From positions 1,302,001 through 1,366,000 of the forward strand of contig OY969431.1 in NCBI GenBank assembly GCA_963699305.1: 64,000 nucleotides of DNA, written 5' to 3'. The notes under the pieces were generated by a model. That model searched no databases and was not told where the DNA came from. It saw only the letters and a program-made list of their open reading frames with translations. Source of the stretch: JBGQAS01 sp963699305. Its GTDB lineage: Bacteria > Chloroflexota > Anaerolineae > Anaerolineales > Anaerolineaceae. Shown here piece by piece: positions 7,633 to 16,890 of this stretch. The position numbers and the translations under genes were made by a program. Positions within the stretch are counted from its first letter, which is position 1. Every line of letters starts with the position of its first letter.

Positions 7633-10600
7633 ATGAATCATAAATTTACCAATCGCCGCTATTTGGATGCCTTGAATGACCGCATCATGATTTTTGACGG
7701 TGCCATGGGTACGAGTCTTCAAAAAATGGGGTTAACCGCCAAAGAATTCGGGGGTGAAAAATACGTGGGTTGCAACGACTATCTGGTCCTTTCGTATCCT
7801 CAAGCAGTCGAACAAGTGCATCGTTCGTTCCTGGAAGTGGGAGTCGATGTCATTGAAACGTGTTCCTTCCGCTCCAACCGCATTACGTTGAAAGAATATG
7901 GATTGCAAGACAAAGTCAACGAAATCAACCGGAAGGCTGCCAGACTTGCCAGAAGACTTGCGGACGAATTCAGCACTCCTGACCATCCCCGGTTTGTGGC
8001 TGGATCGATGGGTCCCTCAGGCAAGTTGCCTTCGATGGACGATCCAGAGCTTTCGAATGTCACGGTTGACGACTTACTGGACATATCCTGTGAACAAGCC
8101 ACTGGCTTGATCGAAGGAGGAGTGGACCTGCTGTTGATTGAAACTTCTCAAGATATTCTCGAAGTCAAAGCTGCCATACTGGGAATTCATGCGGCTTTTG
8201 AAAAAACGGGAGTATATTTACCGATCCAGGCTCAAGTGACACTCGATACAACCGGTCGCATGCTCCTGGGTACCGACATTTCTGCTGTACTTGCCATCCT
8301 ACAGGAAATCGGGATACATGTTATTGGTCTCAACTGTTCAACCGGACCAGAACATATGCGAGAGCCAATTCAATATTTGGGAGAACGTTCCAGGTTACCC
8401 GTTTCCTGCATACCCAATGCGGGGTTGCCATTGAATGTCGATGGAGAGGCAGTGTATCCTCTCCAACCTGAAAGTTTTGCCAATGAACTCACAGAATTCG
8501 TTGAAAAATATAATATCAATGTTGTTGGTGGGTGCTGCGGTACAACTCCTGAACATTTAAAACGCTTGGTGGACAAGGTCGGCGGTCGGAAACAGCTTCC
8601 GCGTCCGGTATTGGATATACCAGAGCTGGCATCTGCCATCCAGGCGCAGCCGATGCACCAACAGCCAAAGCCTTTCCTGATCGGTGAACGCTTGAATACA
8701 CAAGGCAGCTTAAAGTTCAAGGAATTGATCCTCAATCAAAATTTTGATGGAATACTGTCCATTGCCCGGCAGCAAGTGAATAGCGGTGCCCATGGATTGG
8801 ATATTTGCGTAGCCCTTACAGAACGTGCTGATGAAGCCTTACAGTATGCAAAAAGCGATTAAAAAGCTCGCATCCGTCATCCGGGTTCCATTGGTCATCG
8901 ACTCTACAGAGCCTGATGTCATCGAGACAGCGTTAAAAAACGCTCCAGGTCGATGCTTAATTAATTCTACAAACCTGGAGGGTGGAATATCTAAAGCCAA
9001 TCGAATCTTTTCCCTCGCCCGGAAATACAATGCAGCAGTCATTTGTCTGACCATTGATGAGAACGGTATGGCGAAGTCTGCAGATCGCAAACTGGAAGTC
9101 GCCAGAAGGATAGTCACGCTCGCAACAAAAGAGCATGAATTACATTCTTCTGACCTTGTGATTGATGCGCTGACATTCACATTGGCAGCAGGCGATCCCG
9201 AATATTTCGATTCAGCGGTTGAAACATTAGAAGGAATACGTAAAATAAAATCGGAAATTCCGGGAGTGTTGACATCGTTGGGTGTGAGCAATATATCTTT
9301 CGGCTTACCTCCGAACGCCCGCTCGGTCCTCAACAGCGTGTTCTTGTACCATGCAGTCCTCGCAGGTCTCGACATGGCGATCGTAAACCCAGCGCTCATC
9401 CAACCTTATTCCGAGATATCAGAAAGTGCACGTAAAGTAGCGGAAGAGCTCATATTTAACCGTGATCCTGATGCGCTCAATCATCTCCTGGAATTTTTTC
9501 AGCAAAATACTGAAATCGAATCAAAACCGGAGACACAAGCTTCCGAGTTGAAAAAGATGACACCGGAGGAACGGCTTTCCTGGCGGATCTTGCACCGTTA
9601 TAAAGAAAATGTAGATGCTGATATAGATGAAATAATTCAACGCGATCCCAACACTCCAAACCATCAGGTTGCTGTAGTCATTTTAAATTCAGTTTTATTG
9701 CCTGCAATGAAAACAGTAGGGGATAAATTTGGAGCGGGTGAACTGATCTTGCCGTTCGTTTTACAATCCGCCGAAGTGATGAAGGCTGCTGTTACTCACT
9801 TGGAGAAATACTTGGAAAAAAAAGAGGGGGTGACAAAAGGTACACTCGTTTTAGCCACCGTTTATGGGGATGTACATGATATTGGAAAGAATCTGGTGAA
9901 AACCATTCTTTCCAACAATGGCTACACCGTTATCGATTTGGGTAAGCAAGTGCCGGCAGAAACAATCATCTCCAAGGCTGTTGAAGTAAATGCGACAGCC
10001 ATAGGGTTGAGCGCTCTTCTGGTAAGCACAAGTAAGCAAATGCCGCTGATCATCAATGAATTGCAGCGGCGTAACTTGGAAATTCCTATCCTTGTCGGAG
10101 GTGCAGCCATAAATCGCCGGTTTGCTCGCCGTATTTTGAAAACGGAATCAGGGGATTGGTTTACACCCGGTGTATTTTATTGTAAAGATGCCTTTGAAGG
10201 TCTGTCTACGATGGATGCATTATCAAATACCGGAACTCGCGCCTCCTTCCAAAAAAATAATCTTCAGGAAGCTGAAGCCGAATTGAACCGCGAGCATTCA
10301 TCGGCGCAACCTGCACCAGCGGAAGTACATTCGAGTGTTACCCCTGCCCTCCAAATACCTCGCCCGCCAAAATGGGGAGTTCATGTTGTGAATGAAATCC
10401 CGTTGGATTCGGTTTTTCCCCTGCTGTCCATCAAGGAACTCTATCGATTATCCTGGGGGGCAAAGAATACACATGGCACGGATTGGGAAAAAATATCCAA
10501 GGACTTCGATCAACGTTTGGATACGATGAGGAAAAATGCTCTATCAGAAAAGTGGCTTTTCCCACAAGGAATATACGGATACTTCCCAGTTCAATCTGAC

Positions 10601-11119
10601 AGAAACGATCTGATAATCTATGAACCCGGTTCTGTCCAATCAGGTACCCCTCAGGAATGGATGCGTTTCACTTTCCCTCGTCAGAACGGTGAGGATCAAC
10701 TCTGCCTGGCAGATTATTTTCTTCCAATAAGTAGCGGCAATCTCGACCTGGTTGCTTTTCAGATAGTAACTGTTGGCAAGCAAGCCAGTGAACGGGTTGA
10801 AAAGCTTCAAGCAAATAACGATTACACGGAAGCATATTTTACACATGGCTTGGCTGTCCAATTGGCAGAAGCTACGGCTGAATATTTGCATCGCTTTATC
10901 CGCAGCGAACTTGGGCTTGCTGATGACCAGGGGAAACGATACTCCTGGGGATATCCAGCTGTTCCTGAATTAGCTGATCATGCCAAGGTTTTTCAACTGC
11001 TCCCGGCTGAAAGCGAACTGGGGATGCATCTGACTGAAGCCTATCAACTTGTGCCCGAGCAATCGACCGCTGCGATCATCATTCATCACCCGCAAGCCAA
11101 GTATTTCAATGTCGTTTAA
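7633..11119 (+). CDS. metH: Cobalamin-dependent methionine synthase MetH (one frame break)
   Basis: MetH moves the methyl group of 5-methyl-THF to homocysteine through cob(I)alamin. Domains in order: homocysteine binding (about 1-310, zinc cysteines in GLNCSTGP and VGGCCGTTPEH), pterin binding (about 340-600, LIGERLNTQGS; PLVIDSTEPDVIE), B12 cap and B12 domain (about 640-890, cofactor motif YGDVHDIGKNLV), and the C-terminal SAM-dependent reactivation domain (RYSWGYPAVPE). The total is about 1161 residues, a full-length enzyme. The start ATG follows GGAGG at 7623-7627. The frame changes at the A run 8850-8854: deleting one A restores QYAKAIKKLASVIRVP. A sequence error is the likely cause. Controlled by the SAM-I riboswitch. 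Confidence 0.95.
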
Positions 11120-11154
11120 ATAACAAGGCTATTTTGAAAAAAATTGGATGAAAT

Positions 11155-13027
11155 ATGGATGAAAATTTCTTATCAACTCTTAATTCAAACAGATATCCAT
11201 TGATTGGCGACGGAGCAATGGGTACGATGCTGCATGCCCGCGGTGTCACATTTGAAACGTGTTTCGATAATCTAAATCTGGTTAATCCAAGCCTTGTCGC
11301 AGAGATTCATCGTGAATATATTGATGCAGGCGCGCAGATCATCCAAACCAACACATTCGGTGCAAACCGGTATAAATTATCCAAACACAACCTTGAAGGC
11401 AAACTTTCCGAAATCAATATCGCCGGTGTTGAATTGGCGCGCAGGGTCGTTCTGGCTGCATTTCAAGCAGGTTTTTATTGCTGGAGATGTAGGACCTTTG
11501 GGGGTCAGGATAGCTCCATTTGGACGTGTTCAACCGGAGCAAGCCCGGGAAGTATTCCATGAACAGATCTCCGCCCTGGCATCTGCAAAGCTTGATTTGT
11601 TGATCATCGAAACAATGACGGATCTTTACGAAATCCGGGAAGCTATCAATGCTGCCAGGGAAGTACAGGCGGATTTGCCTATCTTGGCATCCATGACATT
11701 CACCAGGGACGACCGCACCTTGTTGGGTGATCCCCCAGTAAAGGTAGCTCGTGACCTTGCAACTTTTGGAGCAGATCTTATCGGGATCAACTGCTCCGGC
11801 GGACCCGAGCAAATGTTGCGGATTCTCAAGCAAATGCAGAATGCCGTTCCCAATGGAAAATTCTCTGTAATGCCGAATGCTGGTTGGCCTGAACAGGTAA
11901 GCGGACGGATTTTCTATCCTGCCAGCCCTGAATACTTTGGGGATTATGCAATCGCTTTTTGGGAAGCCGGGGCAAAAGTGATCGGCGGCTGCTGTGGCAC
12001 TACACCTGCGCATATTACATCAATCCATAAGACATTTGAAAAATCACCGAAAAAATCCAGGATGGACTCTTTTGATGTCCAGACTGTCGATGCAGAAGAT
12101 CTAAGACAATCATCCGAACAACCCACCCAATTTGCGCAAAAACTGACAGCAAAAAAATTCATTGTCGCTGTTGAGATGGATCCACCGCGCGGTCTAGCAA
12201 CACAAAAGATGCTGGCAGGTGCAAGTTTGTTGGCAGAATCCGGAGTAGATGTCATCGATGTCGCCGACAGTCCTATGGCTCGCATGCGCATGAGCCCCTG
12301 GGCTGTTTGCAGCTTGATTCAAAAGCGTATTGGAGTGGAAACAGTACTTCATTTCCCAACCAGGGGACGCAATTTGCTTCGTGTTCAAGGGGACCTCCTC
12401 GCAGCACATGCGATTGGTGTAAGAAATGTCTTTGTCATCATGGGTGATCCAACAGCTATCGGTGATTATCCGGATGCCATGGATAATTACGACCTGGTTC
12501 CTTCTGGTCTGATTAAGCTGATTAAGCAAGGGTTCAATGTGGGTGTAGATCATTCTGGTACCGATATCGGGCAACCAACATCATTTTTTGTTGGATGTGC
12601 CCTTAATTTACATCCTACGAATCCTGCTGAGGAAGTAAAGAATTTGCGAAGAAAATTACGCGCGGGTGCGGATTTTATCCTTTCCCAGCCTGTGTTTTCT
12701 CCAAAAGTGGCGAAAAATTTTCTTCAGTTTTATGAGCACGAGCATGGTCAATTATCAGTTCCATTAATTGTTGGCAATCTCCCGCTGGTGAATGCACGTC
12801 ATGCCAATTTCCTGCATCATGAGGTGCCCGGTGTGGAAATACCGGAGACCATCCGCAAACGCATGGATCAAGCTGGTGAAAACGGCACCCGCACGGGAAT
12901 TCAAATTGCGATAGAATTAATCGAGGAAATGAAACCAGTGACTCAAGGTGTATATCTGATGCCTGCATTTAATCGGTATGATGCAGCTGCAGAAATTGTG
13001 GAAGCCATCAGGGACTTGCAAAAATAA
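11155..13027 (+). CDS. Homocysteine S-methyltransferase / methylenetetrahydrofolate reductase fusion (one frame break)
   Basis: A bifunctional protein of about 623 residues. The N-terminal half is a homocysteine/betaine-type methyltransferase domain (LIGDGAMGTML; INCSGGPEQML; zinc ligands in GGCCGTTPAH). The C-terminal half, from about residue 320, is a MetF-type FAD-dependent reductase (VAVEMDPPRG; FVIMGDPTAIGDYP; ILSQPVF) that makes 5-methyl-THF, the MetH substrate. The same fusion is known as B. subtilis YitJ. The frame shifts near the T run 11461-11463; removing one T gives LAAFKQVFIAGDVGPLG. It lies 35 bp after metH, so it shares the riboswitch leader. Start choice: first ATG, with only a weak ribosome site. 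Confidence 0.92.
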
Positions 13028-13064
13028 TCACCACCATCCTGGTTATTGCTGACAAAGGGAATTC

Positions 13065-13835
13065 ATGAATCTGCTTGCGATTGATTTGGGCAATTCAAGC
13101 TTGAAAATTGGGATTTTCAAAGAAAATAATTTATTTCATCACTGGCATCTTGCAACAGACCCGGCGAGATTATCCGATGAGTATGGATTGCAATTGGTTG
13201 GACTTCTGGAGCAATTGAAAATCGACCCACGGAAATTGGATGGAATTTGCCTTTCTTCGGTTGTACCTCCCCTTACCATCCGCATAACTCAGGCATGTGA
13301 AGAGTATCTCGACCAAAAACCTCTTGTCATTCACCATCAGCTCGATACGGGGCTTAAGATCCTATATGATGATCCCGCGGCTGTCGGTTCTGATCGAATT
13401 TGCGATGCAGTGGCTGTAATGAATCTTTATGGTGGGCCGGCATGCATAATCGATTTTGGAACTGCCATCACATTCAACGCATTAACTGAACTCGGAGAAT
13501 ATCTCGGTGGTGCCATAACTGCCAACATTGGGATTGCCGCGGAAGCACTATATCAGAAAGCTTATAAACTCTCCCGGGTGGATTTAGCGAAACCTCCATC
13601 CATCATCGGTAGAAACACAAGCCATGCTATGCAATCAGGTCTCCTTTTTGGATATGTGTCCCTTGTAGAGGGAATGGTGGAACGCTTCCGAAAGGAACTG
13701 GGCAGCAAGATGAAGGTCATTGGAACAGGTGGATCAGTCGAAATTATTGCCCGGGAAACGGAATCCATTCAGATCGTCGCTCCTCTTTTGACATTGGAAG
13801 GTATTCGTTTGATTTGGGAAAAGAATAGGCAATGA
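13065..13835 (+). CDS. coaX: Type III pantothenate kinase CoaX
   Basis: A 256-residue ASKHA-fold kinase that phosphorylates pantothenate, the first step of CoA synthesis. Landmarks are LLAIDLGNSSLKIGIF at the N-terminus (phosphate loop), AVGSDRICDAVA, the catalytic region IIDFGTAITFNAL and LGGAITANIGIA. An AAAGGGAATTC ribosome site precedes the ATG. The stop overlaps the coaBC start by 4 bp (ATGA), giving a two-gene CoA unit. Confidence 0.94.
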   Translation: MNLLAIDLGNSSLKIGIFKENNLFHHWHLATDPARLSDEYGLQLVGLLEQLKIDPRKLDGICLSSVVPPLTIRITQACEEYLDQKPLVIHHQLDTGLKILYDDPAAVGSDRICDAVAVMNLYGGPACIIDFGTAITFNALTELGEYLGGAITANIGIAAEALYQKAYKLSRVDLAKPPSIIGRNTSHAMQSGLLFGYVSLVEGMVERFRKELGSKMKVIGTGGSVEIIARETESIQIVAPLLTLEGIRLIWEKNRQ

Positions 13836-15052
13836 AAAATCCATTGAACGGTAAGAATATAGTTCTGGGTGTGACTGGGTCTATCGCGGCTTACAAAGCT
13901 TGTGAACTTGCATCCAAGCTGACACAGTTGGGTGCCCTCGTTGATGTCATCCTTACACCTACCGCTGAAAAATTTGTTACGCCTTTGTCTTTTTCATCTG
14001 TTACCGGTCGTAAAGCCTACACAGATGCAGATCTTTGGGGTGGAGAAGCGCATATTTTACATGTCGGCTTGGGTCGCAGTACTGATCTCGTTGTAATCGC
14101 ACCTGCAAGCGCCAACACCATCGCCAAATTAGCGCATGGGATTGCAGATAATCTTCTAACAATCTCATCCCTGGCAGCTCAAAGTCCAATCATTATTGCA
14201 CCTGCAATGGATGCGGGTATGTATGGTCATTCTGCAACCCAGGCAAATATCGAAATTCTCAAATCCCGTGCTGTGGAGTTTATTGGCCCGGTGGAAGGCA
14301 GAATGGCATCCGGATTGGTAGGTTTGGGAAGATTTGTTGAACCAGGCGATATCCTTGGACATATCCGGTGGATGATGTCTCAGAATGGTCCACTGAAAGG
14401 TAAAAAAGTTGTTGTAACTGCAGGTGGTACACAGGAACCCATCGATCCGGTGCGCATCATCACAAATCGGTCATCTGGAAAGCAGGGATATGCAATAGCA
14501 CAAGCCGCACTGGATGCTGGTGCTGAAGTAATCCTAGTGAGTGCTCCAACCGCATTATCTGTACCGGTTGGGGCAAAAGTTATTGCTGTAAAAACAGCTC
14601 ACCAGATGCTTGATTCTGTTGTTGCGGAATGTGCAACAGCGGATGTTCTGGTAATGTCTGCGGCTATTGCAGATTTTCGTCCAATAATAAATGAGAAAGA
14701 AAAGATAAAGAAATCGTCAGATTTTTCAAGCATTGCATTGGAACCAACAAAAGATGTTTTAGTAGAGATTTCCAAAAAGAAGGAAAAAACCGGTTTTCCA
14801 AGAATTGTGGTTGGATTCGCCGCGGAAAGCAGGGAACTCAACTCGAATGCCAAACAAAAACTGGCGGAGAAAAAATTGGACATGATCGTCGCCAACGATA
14901 TCACCAAATCCGATGCGGGATTCGAAGTGGAGACAAATCAAGTGGTAATGATCACAAAAGACGGGTCTAAAGAAACCACTCCGCTATTGAAAAAAAATGA
15001 AATTGCTGAAATAATAATGGACAGGATCATCTCCTGGATACGAAAAGAATGA
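13832..15052 (+). CDS. coaBC: Phosphopantothenoylcysteine decarboxylase/synthetase CoaBC
   Basis: A 406-residue bifunctional flavoprotein that couples 4'-phosphopantothenate to cysteine (CoaB, C-terminal ~200 residues: VVVTAGGTQEPIDPVR, ITNRSSGKQGYA) and decarboxylates the product (CoaC, N-terminal ~185: GVTGSIAAYKA, active-site His in GGEAHILHV). Two CoaC positions differ from the E. coli pattern: the PAMN motif reads PAMDAGMYG, and the flap that normally has Cys (ACG) reads ASGLVGLGR. Similar changes occur in other lineages, so the enzyme may still work. Translationally coupled to coaX. Confidence 0.94.
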   Translation: MKNPLNGKNIVLGVTGSIAAYKACELASKLTQLGALVDVILTPTAEKFVTPLSFSSVTGRKAYTDADLWGGEAHILHVGLGRSTDLVVIAPASANTIAKLAHGIADNLLTISSLAAQSPIIIAPAMDAGMYGHSATQANIEILKSRAVEFIGPVEGRMASGLVGLGRFVEPGDILGHIRWMMSQNGPLKGKKVVVTAGGTQEPIDPVRIITNRSSGKQGYAIAQAALDAGAEVILVSAPTALSVPVGAKVIAVKTAHQMLDSVVAECATADVLVMSAAIADFRPIINEKEKIKKSSDFSSIALEPTKDVLVEISKKKEKTGFPRIVVGFAAESRELNSNAKQKLAEKKLDMIVANDITKSDAGFEVETNQVVMITKDGSKETTPLLKKNEIAEIIMDRIISWIRKE

Positions 15053-15075
15053 ATCCCTATGGGGGTTAACTCATC

Positions 15076-15804
15076 ATGCGCATTTTAGTCATCTCGGATA
15101 TACATGGAAATCTCACAGCCTTGGAAGCAGTTCTAAAATCCGCTGGTAGTGTGGATCAGACCTGGTGTTTGGGGGATCTGGTAGGCTACGGACCCGATCC
15201 CAATGAATGTATCGACAAGATCAAGGTAATTCCAAATTTAACCTGCCTGATAGGCAATCATGATTCTGCTGCTCTGGGTCAGATTGACCTCCAGGCATTC
15301 AACCAGGATGCCCGTGTTTCAATTAGTTGGATGAAATCCAAACTGAAAGCTGACTCGTTAAAATTTCTGCGTTCCATGTCTGATAAAAAAGTAGTCGATG
15401 AGATCACTCTTGTCCATGGCAGCCCACGTGATCCCATTTGGGAATATATGTTGGATGTCCATACTGCAGCGGAGAACTTCGGCTATATCGAAAAGAAGAT
15501 CTGCCTGGTAGGACATACTCATATCCCCATCACGTTTTCATTACAGAAAGATGGTCTGACGATCGACTGGGAAATGGTCGAAGCTGGGCAGATCTATCGC
15601 CTGAATAAAAAATGCTTTTTGAACCCAGGCTCAGTTGGACAACCGCGCGATCATGACCCGCGTGCTGCCTATGCCTTTCTGGATACCGAACGCAATACCT
15701 GGCAACCGATGCGGATCGAATATGATGTCGAATCCGTACAGAAAAGGATCCTAAAAGCTGGTTTACCCCGCAAGCATGCCGCCAGGTTATCCAGCGGTTG
15801 GTAA
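15076..15804 (+). CDS. Metallophosphoesterase (calcineurin-like, YfcE/MJ0936 type)
   Basis: A 242-residue protein with the dimetal phosphoesterase motifs in order: ISDIHGN (Asp, His), GDLVGYGPDP, GNHDSAAL, LVHGSPRD and VGHTHIPI. Members hydrolyse phosphodiesters or phosphomonoesters; the substrate is not evident. A GGGGGT ribosome site is 14 nt upstream. It follows coaBC by 23 bp and may be in the same transcript. No signal peptide, so it is cytoplasmic. Confidence 0.88.
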   Translation: MRILVISDIHGNLTALEAVLKSAGSVDQTWCLGDLVGYGPDPNECIDKIKVIPNLTCLIGNHDSAALGQIDLQAFNQDARVSISWMKSKLKADSLKFLRSMSDKKVVDEITLVHGSPRDPIWEYMLDVHTAAENFGYIEKKICLVGHTHIPITFSLQKDGLTIDWEMVEAGQIYRLNKKCFLNPGSVGQPRDHDPRAAYAFLDTERNTWQPMRIEYDVESVQKRILKAGLPRKHAARLSSGW

Positions 15805-15866
15805 ACGGGAACCAAATCATACAGATCATCGTCTGATGTGTAACTGAGAATTGAGGAGAGAAGAAG

Positions 15867-16847
15867 ATGAAAAAGATTGCTGTTCTTGTTGTGTTGTTGG
15901 TTTCCTTGTTGTTTTCCGGCTGTGCATCTAAAGTTGCTTCCGAAGAATCTTTAGCAGGGCGTGGATTGATGGAAATTTCCCCCGCTGAAGCTCCTGCTGT
16001 AATGTTGGATGCAGCGAATAGTGCCACTGGAAAAACAGATTACGCATCTGCCCCGGTTGCAACGGAGAGATTGGTTATTAAAAACGCCAATATTTCGATC
16101 GTTGTCGTCGATCCGACAAATGTTGTTAATGCGATCGCTCAATTAGCGAATGGTATGGGTGGATTCGTGGTCACATCAAATATCTATCAAACCTATTACA
16201 ACGATGTGGAATATAACGAAGGTTCCATCACCATCCGTATCCCCGCTGCTCAGTTGGATACCGCGTTGTCACAAATTCGAGCCATGGTGGAAGATCCCAA
16301 AAAGGATATTTCCAGCGAGAATATCTCTGGAGAAGATGTCACCAGTACAGTGGTCGACCTGGAATCCCGACTAAAAAACTATCAGGCAACCCAGGCTCAA
16401 CTCCTTAATTTCATGGATGAAGCCAAGACCACCAAAGATGCATTGGATGTCCTGAATCAACTTACATACATCCAGGAGCAGATTGAACTCCTGCAGGGTC
16501 AGATCAAATACTATCGTGAATCTGCTGCCCTTTCTGCAATCTACGTGACTGTTCAGCCAAAACTTCCAGTCGCTCCCGTCACCGCATCCGGATGGAAAGC
16601 CCTTGAAGTCATCCGCAATGCAGCTCAAGCCCTGGTGGATGTTGCAAAGGTCGTCTTCACGATATTAGTGTACCTGGCGTTCATCCTTGGTCCATTTGTG
16701 ATCGTTTTCTTCTTCATCTACTGGTTGGTGTGGCTTGGTAAAAAGAAACAAGGTTGGACTCGCAAAGGCTTGAAATTCTATCGACCCGGCTATTCCTTCT
16801 CCCCTCCGCCCATGCCGGAACCTGTGAAACCAGCACGTAAAAAATAA
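15867..16847 (+). CDS. DUF4349-type membrane-anchored lipoprotein
   Basis: A 326-residue protein with a lipoprotein signal (VLLVSLLFSGC, lipid-modified Cys about residue 19), a periplasmic/extracellular domain of beta strands followed by a coiled-coil-like stretch (SRLKNYQATQAQLLNFMDEA; TYIQEQIELLQGQIKYYRES), a C-terminal transmembrane helix (about 265-292) and a cytoplasmic tail with PPPMPEPVKPARKK. This is the layout of DUF4349 proteins, whose role is not established. AGGAGAG lies upstream of the ATG. Confidence 0.82.
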   Translation: MKKIAVLVVLLVSLLFSGCASKVASEESLAGRGLMEISPAEAPAVMLDAANSATGKTDYASAPVATERLVIKNANISIVVVDPTNVVNAIAQLANGMGGFVVTSNIYQTYYNDVEYNEGSITIRIPAAQLDTALSQIRAMVEDPKKDISSENISGEDVTSTVVDLESRLKNYQATQAQLLNFMDEAKTTKDALDVLNQLTYIQEQIELLQGQIKYYRESAALSAIYVTVQPKLPVAPVTASGWKALEVIRNAAQALVDVAKVVFTILVYLAFILGPFVIVFFFIYWLVWLGKKKQGWTRKGLKFYRPGYSFSPPPMPEPVKPARKK

Positions 16848-16856
16848 CCTGCGTAA

Positions 16857-16890
16857 AATCCCCCAGTTTTGGAACCGGGGGATTTTTTTT
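16857..16890 (+). terminator. Intrinsic terminator
   Basis: AATCCCCC and GGGGGATT enclose a GTTTTGGAAC loop and are followed by eight T at 16883-16890. It ends the DUF4349 transcript; the convergent GH36 gene stops inside its T run, and the reverse strand has a shorter T stretch, so it may act both ways. Confidence 0.85.

Noticed and set aside
8825..8862. MetH split into two separate subunits
   Set aside because: The two frames overlap inside a conserved segment of the pterin domain, and removing one A from an A5 run restores it; there is no ribosome site for a second gene.
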